Part shown: positions 5,759 to 11,718 of the stretch, piece after piece
How positions within the stretch are numbered: the first letter of the stretch is position 1
Layout of the letters: every line of letters begins with the position of its first letter
Origin: an uncultured Lachnospiraceae bacterium
Lineage (GTDB): Bacteria; Bacillota; Clostridia; Lachnospirales; Lachnospiraceae
Length of the DNA stretch: 11,718 nt
Direction: 5' to 3'
Assembly: GCA_910584115.1 (NCBI GenBank)
Contig: CAJTYN010000052.1
Coordinates: 1 to 11,718, forward strand
Translations under genes and position numbers: made by a program
The notes under the pieces: model-generated
Databases searched by the model: none
The model's input: the letters and a program-made list of their open reading frames with translations, nothing else
Told to the model about the DNA's origin: nothing

Positions 5759-6752
5759 CAGGAGATTCCACTTTCTTATCACGCAGCATCAGGTCGTTGA
5801 CCGCGTCCGCTGCCGGTTTTCCTTCAAACAATACTCTGCAGACTTCCGTGACGATCGGCATCTCGATCTGGTATTTCTCCGCCAGACCTTTGGCGGCTTT
5901 CGCCGAATACACGCCCTCCACGACCATCTTTACCTCTTCCATGGCCTCTTCCATGGTCCTTCCCTGACCGATCAGGAAACCGGCCCTCCTGTTCCGGCTG
6001 TGCCCACTGGCGCAGGTGACGATCAAATCCCCCATACCGGACAGGCCGTAAAATGTCTCCATCTTTGCCCCCATGCACACGCCCAGCCGGCAGATCTCTG
6101 CCACGCCGCGGGTGATCAGAGCCGCTTTCGTATTGTCTCCATAGCCCAATCCGTCCGCCGTACCGGCCGCCAGGGCGATCACGTTCTTGAGCGCCGCGCC
6201 CAGCTCCACGCCCAGCATATCCGGCGTGGTGTAGACCCTGAACACCGGGCTCATGAAGACCGACTGGAGATACTCCGCTGTTTCCCGGGTCCCGGCGCTG
6301 ACCACACAGGTGGTCGGGATCCGCCGTCCCACTTCCTCCGCATGGCTGGGCCCGGACAGCACCGCCACGTCCGCCTGGGGGATCTCCTCCTCGATGATCT
6401 CGCTCAGGGTCATCAGCGTCCCCTCTTCCACGCCCTTGGCCACATTCACGATCTTCTGGCCCTCGCCCACGAGAGCTTTGATCTTATGCGCCGTATCCCG
6501 GGTAAAAGGTGAAGGGACCGCCAGGACGATCACGTCCTTATCCCGCACAGCGCCTTCCAGGTCCCCCGTAAATACGATCGACTCCGCGATCTTCACCCCG
6601 GGCAGCTTCGACGCATGCTCATGGGTCTGACTGAGCATCTGTATCTCGTCTTCCAGCGCGGACCAGACCTGCACCTGGTGTCCGTTGTCGTTCAAAAGGA
6701 TCGCCAGCGCCGTCCCCCAGCTCCCCGCGCCCAATACACTGATCTTTGCCAT
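5742..6752 (-). CDS. gpsA: NAD(P)H-dependent glycerol-3-phosphate dehydrogenase, GpsA
   Basis: A 336-residue cytoplasmic enzyme reducing dihydroxyacetone phosphate to sn-glycerol 3-phosphate, the backbone for phospholipids. Seen: Rossmann fold GAGSWGTALA at 8-17, VIVLAVPSPF at 74-83, NVAKGVEEGT at 103-112 with active-site K106, LSGPSHAEE at 132-140, and the catalytic K189 in ALKNVIALAAGTADGLGYGDNTKAA-type context; then the family signature GLSGMGDLIVTC at 236-247 and SRNRRAG at 252-258. The length is normal. The ATG has a GGAGG about 6-7 nt upstream, inside the 3' end of plsY, and the two genes are separated by a single base. The neighbour plsY uses the product, so the pair forms a small phospholipid-precursor module, common in Clostridia. 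Nothing unusual is seen. Confidence 0.97.
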   Translation of the reverse strand: MAKISVLGAGSWGTALAILLNDNGHQVQVWSALEDEIQMLSQTHEHASKLPGVKIAESIVFTGDLEGAVRDKDVIVLAVPSPFTRDTAHKIKALVGEGQKIVNVAKGVEEGTLMTLSEIIEEEIPQADVAVLSGPSHAEEVGRRIPTTCVVSAGTRETAEYLQSVFMSPVFRVYTTPDMLGVELGAALKNVIALAAGTADGLGYGDNTKAALITRGVAEICRLGVCMGAKMETFYGLSGMGDLIVTCASGHSRNRRAGFLIGQGRTMEEAMEEVKMVVEGVYSAKAAKGLAEKYQIEMPIVTEVCRVLFEGKPAADAVNDLMLRDKKVESPALPWE

Positions 6753-6753
6753 A

Positions 6754-7401
6754 TCAGCCCTCCTTTGTCTTTGAAAATGTGATCTTGTTTTCAGTACCTT
6801 TCAGCAATCTCCTGATGTTCTCCCTGTGCCGGTAGAACGCCAGCAAGAGCAGACAGCCCATCACCCCATACAGTTCCAGCCGTCCGTTCAGATCCAGGCC
6901 GTAGCGGCCCATCCGCCCGGAGATGACCATACCCGCGAACACCACCAGATAGCTGGTCAGTGAGCAGACGGACACATAATGGCACAAGAAAAAAAGTCCG
7001 AAGAACACCACCGCAGCGATCAAAAAGAGCCTCCAGTCGAACGCCAGGATCATCCCAACCGACGCGGCGATCCCTTTTCCCCCTTTAAATCCCATGGTCA
7101 CCGGGTAATTATGCCCCAGGATGCAGCCCGCCGCGCCATAGAGCACCAGCAGGGACATGATCTCCCCATGGCTCTCCCTGAAAAGGAGACGGATCAGCCC
7201 CACGGCCAGCACACATTTCAGGCAGTCGCAGAGCAGCGTGATGGCCGCCGCCTTTTTTCCCATGGTGCGCAGGGCGTTGGTGGTCCCGGCGTTGCCGCTG
7301 CCGTACTCCCGGATGTCCATATGATGGGCCTTTCCCAGGAAATACGAGGTCTGAAACAATCCAAAAACATATCCGATCAGCAAACAGACTAAGCGGATCA
7401 T
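6754..7401 (-). CDS. plsY: Acyl-phosphate:glycerol-3-phosphate acyltransferase, PlsY
   Basis: A 215-residue integral membrane enzyme that transfers an acyl group from acyl phosphate to glycerol 3-phosphate, making lysophosphatidic acid. Seen: hydrophobic N-terminal segment 1-22; motif 1 GSGNAGTTNALR at 34-45; motif 2 LGHNYPVTMGFKGGKGIA at 95-112; further membrane spans around 50-70, 113-140, 145-162 and 177-190; and motif 3 FYRHRENIRRLLKGTENK at 189-206. The start overlaps the der stop in an ATGA, and no separate ribosome binding site is needed if translation is coupled; a GGAG lies upstream within der. It lacks the glycine of the usual DxxKG loop-helix motif (LCDCLKC at 57-63), a small departure. 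It works in series with GpsA, next downstream. Confidence 0.95.
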   Translation of the reverse strand: MIRLVCLLIGYVFGLFQTSYFLGKAHHMDIREYGSGNAGTTNALRTMGKKAAAITLLCDCLKCVLAVGLIRLLFRESHGEIMSLLVLYGAAGCILGHNYPVTMGFKGGKGIAASVGMILAFDWRLFLIAAVVFFGLFFLCHYVSVCSLTSYLVVFAGMVISGRMGRYGLDLNGRLELYGVMGCLLLLAFYRHRENIRRLLKGTENKITFSKTKEG

Positions 7402-8723
7402 CCTCTCATCTCCTTACGTTCCCGGATGATGAACCGCAGCGGCGTCCCCTCGAACCCGAAGGCGTCCCGGATGCGGTTTTCCAGGTATCTGGTATATGAA
7501 AAATGCATCAGTTTCTTGCTGTTTACAAAAAATACGAACGTAGGCGGCTTCACCGACACCTGAGTCATATAGTAGATCTTCAGCCGTTTTCCTTTATCCG
7601 AAGGGGGCTGATGGAGGGCTGTCGCCTCCGTGAGGATCTCGTTGAGCACCCCTGTCTGCACCCGCAGGGCATGGTTCTGGATCACCGCGTCGATCGTCTC
7701 GAACATGCGGGGGATCCGCTGCCCCGTCTTGGCTGATATGAAGAGGAGCTTTGCGTAGGGCATGAAAGAGAGGACCTCCCGGATCTCATCCGTGTATTTA
7801 TAGATGGTCTTGTCCGTCTTCTCGACCAGATCCCATTTATTGACCAGCACGATCACGCCCTTGCCCTTCTCGTGGGCGATCCCCGCGATCTTCGCGTCCT
7901 GGACGGTCACGCCCTCTGCGGCGTCGATCACCACCAGGACCACATCGGCCCGCTCCACCGCGGCCACCGCACGGATCACGCTGTACCGCTCCAGATCCTC
8001 CTTGACCTTGCTCTTCCTGCGCAGGCCCGCCGTGTCGATGAACACATACTCCTGCCCGTCCCAGCTCACGGCCGTGTCCACGGCGTCCCGGGTGGTCCCG
8101 GCGATATCGGATACGATGACCCGGTCCTGGCCCAGGATCTTGTTTATGATAGAAGATTTCCCCACATTCGGCTTTCCTATGATCGCGATATGCGGGATCT
8201 CATCCTCTTCCTCCTCCCCGGCGCCTTCCGGGAAGCTCTCCACGATCCGATCCAGCAGGTCCCCCAGCCCCAGTTTCCCGGAGGCCGAGATCGGCAGCGG
8301 ATCGCCCATGCCCAGATTGTAAAATTCGTAGACGTCCATGTTGAACTTCTGGTCGTCCACTTTGTTGACCACCATGATCACCGGTTTCTTGCTCCTGCGC
8401 AGCATATCGGCCACTTTAGAATCCGCGTCCACCAGCCCCTGGCGCACATCCGTCATAAAGACGATCACATCGGCCGTGTCGATGGCGATCTGCGCCTGCT
8501 CCCGCATCTGGGAGAGGATCACGTCGGCGCTCTCCGGCTCGATCCCTCCTGTGTCGATCATCGTGAAACGCTTGTCCAGCCATTCCACATCCGCATAGAT
8601 ACGGTCCCGGGTCACACCGGGCGTTTCCTGTACGATTGATATCCTTCTGCCGGCCAGCGCGTTAAACAGTGTGGATTTCCCCACATTCGGCCTGCCCACG
8701 ATAGCCACGATCGGTCTGCTCAT
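7398..8723 (-). CDS. der: Ribosome assembly GTPase Der (EngA)
   Basis: A 441-residue protein with two tandem GTPase domains and a C-terminal KH-like domain, typical of Der, needed for 50S subunit maturation. Seen in domain 1: GRPNVGKS at 10-17, DTGG at 57-60, NKVD at 120-123. In domain 2: GKPNVGKS at 183-190, DTAG at 230-233, NKWD at 295-298. The KH-like part spans about 350-441. The linker holds an acidic run GEEEEDE near 170. Start: ATG at 8723 has AAAGGAGA 8-9 nt upstream and puts the P-loop at the usual distance; a longer frame from 8765 would add 14 residues unlike the family. Its first 62 nt overlap the end of the DUF512 gene in another frame. It shares ATGA with plsY. Confidence 0.97.
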   Translation of the reverse strand: MSRPIVAIVGRPNVGKSTLFNALAGRRISIVQETPGVTRDRIYADVEWLDKRFTMIDTGGIEPESADVILSQMREQAQIAIDTADVIVFMTDVRQGLVDADSKVADMLRRSKKPVIMVVNKVDDQKFNMDVYEFYNLGMGDPLPISASGKLGLGDLLDRIVESFPEGAGEEEEDEIPHIAIIGKPNVGKSSIINKILGQDRVIVSDIAGTTRDAVDTAVSWDGQEYVFIDTAGLRRKSKVKEDLERYSVIRAVAAVERADVVLVVIDAAEGVTVQDAKIAGIAHEKGKGVIVLVNKWDLVEKTDKTIYKYTDEIREVLSFMPYAKLLFISAKTGQRIPRMFETIDAVIQNHALRVQTGVLNEILTEATALHQPPSDKGKRLKIYYMTQVSVKPPTFVFFVNSKKLMHFSYTRYLENRIRDAFGFEGTPLRFIIRERKEMRG

Positions 8724-10086
8724 ATATCTGTCTCCTTTTATGTTTTGCCTCCCCTGCAAGCACATCTTCCAGTACCGCGCGCAGCAGATCTTCCCCGGAC
8801 GAGTCCACTGCCGTCACCGGAACGCCCAGGCGCCGTTCCAGCTCCTGTACGGTCCAGTCATCCAGGAATACTTCCTCTCCGCTCTTCAGCATATTACAGG
8901 GGATCAGTAACTTTTCACCCAACGGCCGCCCTCTTAACTGCTCCCAGAGATCCCGGCCAGTCAGGAGTCCGGATACCGTGATGTTTTTTCCAAAGAAACG
9001 GTTTTCCACGGGCCAGACCCGGATCTGGACACCTGAGAACTTTTCCCGCAGCGTCTCCATATATCTCTCCAGAAAAGGCGCGGCCAGAAGGCCTGTGGCG
9101 ATGCTGCCAGAGATCTTTCGTCCGTCGCCCTGCTTCCGCCCCAAGGCTTCTGTGAACTCTTCCTCCAGGAGCCGCAGCATCCCCACGCCGTTTTCCAGCT
9201 GGGGATAGCCGTCGTAGGCTTCCTGGCCCGGAAGGGGGCGCCCCGCCAGGAGATACCACTCGTCGCTGGCATACACGAATCCCACGCCCGTCCTTTCGCG
9301 CAGGCGCGCCTGCCACCCTTTCAGCATCTCCAGCACGCCCGCCGCCTCTTCCCGCCCAAAAGGCTCCAAAGGCTCCAGGCCGTCCCGATAGCGCGTCAGT
9401 CCCACCGGCACCACCGAGAGACTCCTCATATGCGGCCACAGCCCGGACAGGACCCGGATCGTCTCCTCCAGCACCGGGCCGTCGTTCATACCCCGGCAGA
9501 GGACGACCTGTCCATTCATCTCTATGCCCGCCTCCGCCAAAAAATGCAGCTTTTCCATGATATCCCCGGCAAAACGGTTGTGCAGCATCCGGCAGCGCAG
9601 CGCGGGATCGACGGTATGGACCGAGACATTGATCGGGGAGAAATGGTAACGGGCCACCCTCTCCATCTCATGTCTGTCCATGTTCGTCAGCGTGACATAA
9701 TTTCCCTGCAAAAAAGAAAGGCGGGAGTCGTCATCTTTAAAATACAGCGTCTCCCGCATCCCCGGCGGCATCTGGTCGATGAAGCAGAAACAGCACCGGT
9801 TGCTGCAGGAATGATACGCGTCCATCAATCCGCCGCCGAACCCGGCTCCCAGCTCTTCCTCCTGATCTTTCTCGATCTCATAGAGCCATTCTTCCCCGTC
9901 CGTTTTCTCGACGAGCAGCTCCACGTACTCCTCCTGCATCTCGTACTGATAATCGAAGATGTCCGCGATCTTGCGCCCATTGATCTCGAGCACCCGGTCC
10001 CCAGGGCACAGCCCCAGTTCCTGAGCGATGCTGCCGTCTTCTATTGTCCTGATTATGTGCCCTCTATAGGCTCTGTCTTTTTCCAT
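8662..10086 (-). CDS. DUF512 family protein (PDZ domain plus radical-SAM-like Cys motif)
   Basis: A 474-residue protein of unknown function, conserved in Clostridia and cyanobacteria next to der. Seen: PDZ-like N-terminal domain with GSIAQELGLCPGDRVLEING at 18-37; then CSNRCCFC with C94, C98 and C101 forming CX3CX2C as in radical SAM enzymes, followed by FIDQMPPGMRETLYFKDDD; then a long DUF512 region including GNYVTLTNM and VSVHTVDP. The family is presumed to bind an Fe-S cluster; no substrate is known. There is no ribosome binding site at the ATG (10086), and a strong promoter ends 6 nt upstream, suggesting a leaderless message. The C-terminus runs 62 nt into der, adding a polar tail (EQTDRGYRGQAECG and on) that looks non-domain. 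First gene of the der-plsY-gpsA run. No signal peptide or membrane span is apparent. Confidence 0.88.
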   Translation of the reverse strand: MEKDRAYRGHIIRTIEDGSIAQELGLCPGDRVLEINGRKIADIFDYQYEMQEEYVELLVEKTDGEEWLYEIEKDQEEELGAGFGGGLMDAYHSCSNRCCFCFIDQMPPGMRETLYFKDDDSRLSFLQGNYVTLTNMDRHEMERVARYHFSPINVSVHTVDPALRCRMLHNRFAGDIMEKLHFLAEAGIEMNGQVVLCRGMNDGPVLEETIRVLSGLWPHMRSLSVVPVGLTRYRDGLEPLEPFGREEAAGVLEMLKGWQARLRERTGVGFVYASDEWYLLAGRPLPGQEAYDGYPQLENGVGMLRLLEEEFTEALGRKQGDGRKISGSIATGLLAAPFLERYMETLREKFSGVQIRVWPVENRFFGKNITVSGLLTGRDLWEQLRGRPLGEKLLIPCNMLKSGEEVFLDDWTVQELERRLGVPVTAVDSSGEDLLRAVLEDVLAGEAKHKRRQIYEQTDRGYRGQAECGEIHTV

Positions 10087-10092
10087 TTTATT

Positions 10093-10121
10093 ATCATACC
10101 AACTTACCGCCGAAAAAGCAA
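10093..10121 (-). promoter_or_regulatory. Promoter of the DUF512-der-plsY-gpsA operon
   Basis: Minus-strand -35 TTGCTT (10121-10116), 17-bp spacer, -10 TATGAT (10098-10093), then AATAAA and the ATG. Transcription is expected 6-8 nt after the -10, that is at or within the start codon. The -35 lies 7 nt downstream of the lipoprotein stop codon, so the operon has its own promoter separate from that gene. Confidence 0.7.
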
Positions 10122-10127
10122 TACGAT

Positions 10128-10658
10128 TCAGGACAAGATCTTCAGAGCGAACTGTTCCGGCACCGTCTCCAGCGCTTTCCGTTCAATGCGCGCGAACAGG
10201 AACCATCCCGCCATGTCGTTGGTCCCCATCTCAGCCTTCTCCTTGGAGACTTCAATCTCTATCTCCCCGTTCTCAGTGGTCCCCACATGGGTGATCGAAA
10301 ACCGATCCGATCCGGAACCGGTGGTGACCAGCGCGCACAGGAGGATATACTCGCCAAAAAAATCCTCATCCGTCTCTCCGATCTTCTGTCCAAAGTCTCC
10401 CATCTGCGAAATATAGAAATGCTCTTCGTCGAACCGGGCAAACTCTTCTTCCGAGTCCAGCACATACTGCTTGGGGCATCCTTCCTCCCAGTTCCCTGTC
10501 TGGATGTTGCACGTCACGGCCCGCAGTCCTCCCGATGTGTCTTCTTTCGTCTCCTCTTGGACGTCCGCCGCCTGCCCCCTGGCGCATCCCGCCAGGACCA
10601 GGACCGCGAGAAGACAAGTTGATACTGTATAAAATAAGATCCGTCTGCTTTTTTTCAT
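10128..10658 (-). CDS. Predicted lipoprotein of unknown function (PrcB-like C-terminal pattern possible)
   Basis: A 176-residue protein. Seen: type II signal peptide with MKKSRR basic start, hydrophobic 8-22 and lipobox LAGC ending at C25, so it should be lipid-anchored on the outer face of the membrane. A short linker rich in D/E/T/Q follows (26-44). The mature domain has C50 and C61, which could form a disulfide. The middle LLCALVTTGSGSDRFSITHV and the following alternating hydrophobic pattern recall the PrcB C-terminal domain found in clostridial surface lipoproteins, but the match is by eye and weak. Start: ATG at 10658, AAGGAGG with a 4-nt spacer; an ATG 4 nt upstream is in another frame. 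The function is not recognised. It sits between an intergenic repeat-like element and the promoter of the next operon. Confidence 0.8.
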   Translation of the reverse strand: MKKSRRILFYTVSTCLLAVLVLAGCARGQAADVQEETKEDTSGGLRAVTCNIQTGNWEEGCPKQYVLDSEEEFARFDEEHFYISQMGDFGQKIGETDEDFFGEYILLCALVTTGSGSDRFSITHVGTTENGEIEIEVSKEKAEMGTNDMAGWFLFARIERKALETVPEQFALKILS

Positions 10659-10669
10659 CCATCCTCCTT

Positions 10670-10722
10670 AGAGTGTGTTTGAACCCCCCGGACCCCTTGA
10701 AACGCTTTCTGAACGGCGGGGT
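10670..10722 (-). repeat. Structured element upstream of the lipoprotein gene, similar to the one before acsA
   Basis: On the minus strand, ACCCC (10722-10718) and GGGGT (10696-10692) flank a loop containing the small palindrome GAAAGCGTTTC. This is followed by CCGGGGGG (10691-10684) and then ACTCT (10674-10670 region) just before the AAGGAGG. The order ACCC...GGGT, CC, purine, GGGGG, ACTCT is the same as at 2956-3005. The surrounding 10659-10766 holds no gene and no convincing -35/-10 pair. Confidence 0.35.
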
Positions 10723-10766
10723 ATCCTATTATCTGTAATTTGTGGTGGTCATGAGGTATTAAAGGA

Positions 10767-10798
10767 GCGGCGCTCCGGACTTTGAACCAGGACGCCGC
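10767..10798 (-). terminator. Strong G+C-rich hairpin terminator after the DUF2135-like gene
   Basis: GCGGCG (10798 side on the minus strand) pairs with CGCCGC (10772-10767), extended inside by TCC/GGA with one bulged base and outside by one A-T pair. It lies 21 nt after the stop at 10820. On the minus strand a modest TCCTTTAAT tail follows; on the plus strand the tail is TTTCTTTTTGTT, which is better. It is probably bidirectional, ending the upstream gene and blocking antisense read-through. Confidence 0.7.
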
Positions 10799-10819
10799 TT
10801 TCTTTTTGTTGTGTCTGTT

Positions 10820-11718
10820 TTACTCGCCTTTTTCGTATGGTTTTAATTGATCGGCCGCCTGGCCGTCTTCCTCTGCGGAGGATGCCCGCGCTCCGGAGCT
10901 CAGTACGCCTCCCGGTGAACTGCAGTAGCTCATGGTATTGATCGGGATGATATCTCCCCGAGCATCCAACGCGAACACATCCCACTCTGTACCGCCTATA
11001 TTGCGCGGCACATCGAATCTGCGGTATTCATTGGTCCCGTCGGCACGCCCCCTCGTAATCTCCACGTAGGCCCCCGACGCAGACATCTCTTTCGAGTCGT
11101 CCGCGTTCCGGTTGGTGTAGTCATGTATCGCGTACCGGATATTGCGCAGGCTCCTGAAATCTGTGATCGTCACCGTCTCCGGCCCCCAGGATGTCGTATC
11201 GTCCACATCCAGGTTGGCGTAGTGCGGCGAAGGGTTCTTACTGCTGTAGAATACATGGTAGTCGCTCCCATCTTCCAGCGTGGCCCTCAGGTGTGAATCC
11301 AGGTCCCTGGGCGTCTCGCCCCAATGCAGTTTGATCTGGTAAGTATCCGACGCCAGGATCTCTGTCAGGGAATATGTCCCTATATTCTTCCTCTCGTCCC
11401 TGCTCTCCGATATATAAATGCTCGTGGACAGAGAAGAGTATCCTTCCGCGGAGATCTTCAGCTTGTAAGAGCCTGCGGGGAGTTTCTTCGGAAATTCAAA
11501 TTTTCCTCCGTCCGCCTCGCTGCTGGCGATCTCCCACCCGATCGGTGTGCCGTCCGCCTTGCTGAGCTCGATCTTGGCATCGATCCCCTGTCCGGTCGGA
11601 GCGTCTTTTGCGTAGCCGTAATAGTCGGTGCGCGTATCATATGCTTCCCCGGCGGTCGAGAAGGCCGTGACGATGGCCATGCCCCCGGTCGTATGAGAGC
11701 CGCTGTTCGTACGCGCGT
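10820..11718 (-). CDS. Large protein with carboxypeptidase-regulatory-like and YfaP/DUF2135-like domains (5' end outside the window)
   Basis: The open frame reaches the window edge without a stop, so the 298 residues seen are the C-terminal part of a longer protein; the ATG at 11680 has no ribosome binding site and is probably internal. Seen: a beta-sandwich of carboxypeptidase-regulatory type around visible residues 33-105 (GQGIDAKIELS, then LPAGSYKLKISAEGYSS), followed by a region starting LHWGETPRDLDSHL with DYHVFYSS, NLDVDDTTSWGPETVTI and IRYAIHDYTN, which matches the YfaP/DUF2135-like pattern. Such domains occur in clostridial surface or von Willebrand A-containing proteins, but no anchor is visible. 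The polar C-terminal tail (from about 275) looks disordered. The function is not established. A hairpin terminator follows the TAA. Confidence 0.8.
   Translation of the reverse strand, partial: ARTNSGSHTTGGMAIVTAFSTAGEAYDTRTDYYGYAKDAPTGQGIDAKIELSKADGTPIGWEIASSEADGGKFEFPKKLPAGSYKLKISAEGYSSLSTSIYISESRDERKNIGTYSLTEILASDTYQIKLHWGETPRDLDSHLRATLEDGSDYHVFYSSKNPSPHYANLDVDDTTSWGPETVTITDFRSLRNIRYAIHDYTNRNADDSKEMSASGAYVEITRGRADGTNEYRRFDVPRNIGGTEWDVFALDARGDIIPINTMSYCSSPGGVLSSGARASSAEEDGQAADQLKPYEKGE

Noticed and set aside
8723..8765. Der start at 8765 giving 14 extra residues
   Set aside because: The added residues are unlike the family, and the ATG at 8723 has its own AAAGGAGA and places the P-loop correctly.
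9430..10416. 328-codon plus-strand open frame opposite the DUF512 and lipoprotein genes
   Set aside because: It spans two real minus-strand genes and their promoter, and has no recognisable domain or suitable ribosome binding site.
1..11718. CRISPR arrays, insertion sequences, tRNA or rRNA genes
   Set aside because: No regularly spaced repeats, transposase motifs, terminal repeats or RNA-gene consensus were seen on either strand.

Overview
This window looks like chromosomal DNA of an acetogenic, anaerobic, low-G+C-phylum (Firmicutes/Clostridia) bacterium, plausibly Lachnospiraceae-like. The reasons are a Wood-Ljungdahl carbon monoxide dehydrogenase/acetyl-CoA synthase (CODH/ACS) locus of clostridial type, strong AGGAGG-type ribosome binding sites, sigma-A-like promoters, and a DUF512 - der - plsY - gpsA cluster of the kind seen in Clostridia. 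The genus cannot be fixed from sequence alone. The CODH part is visibly less G+C-rich than the gpsA/plsY/der/DUF512 part.

Left half (1-4562, all minus strand): one candidate operon starting at a near-consensus promoter (TTGAAA, 17 bp, TATAAT; 4534-4562). Transcription order is: a small His/Cys-rich metal-binding protein; CooT (58 aa nickel-binding protein); a possible 27-aa CxxC micro-ORF; a first CooC/AcsF-type nickel-insertion ATPase; the CODH catalytic subunit AcsA/CooS; a second CooC-type ATPase; and the N-terminus of acetyl-CoA synthase AcsB, cut by the window edge. The logic is a nickel supply line (storage/chaperone, CooT, two MinD-type ATPases) built into the operon of the two nickel enzymes. 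It recalls the Rhodospirillum cooFSCTJ set, but the CooJ position is held by a protein with the His-rich segment at its N-terminus.

Middle (4514-4855): a divergent intergenic region with a promoter on each side, a strong inverted repeat between them, a leader hairpin on the acs side, and a terminator-like hairpin plus an overlapping upstream ORF on the other side. It drives a plus-strand aldo-keto reductase (4856-5701), which converges on gpsA.

Right half (5742-10121, minus strand): DUF512/PDZ radical-SAM-like protein, Der GTPase, PlsY and GpsA are tightly packed or overlapping. They are read from a promoter so close to the DUF512 start codon that the mRNA may be leaderless. PlsY and GpsA together make lysophosphatidic acid precursors for phospholipids; Der is a ribosome-assembly GTPase. 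Upstream lie a predicted lipoprotein of unknown function (10128-10658), a strong hairpin terminator (10767-10798) and a 5'-truncated gene with a carboxypeptidase-regulatory-like domain followed by a YfaP/DUF2135-like domain (10820-11718).
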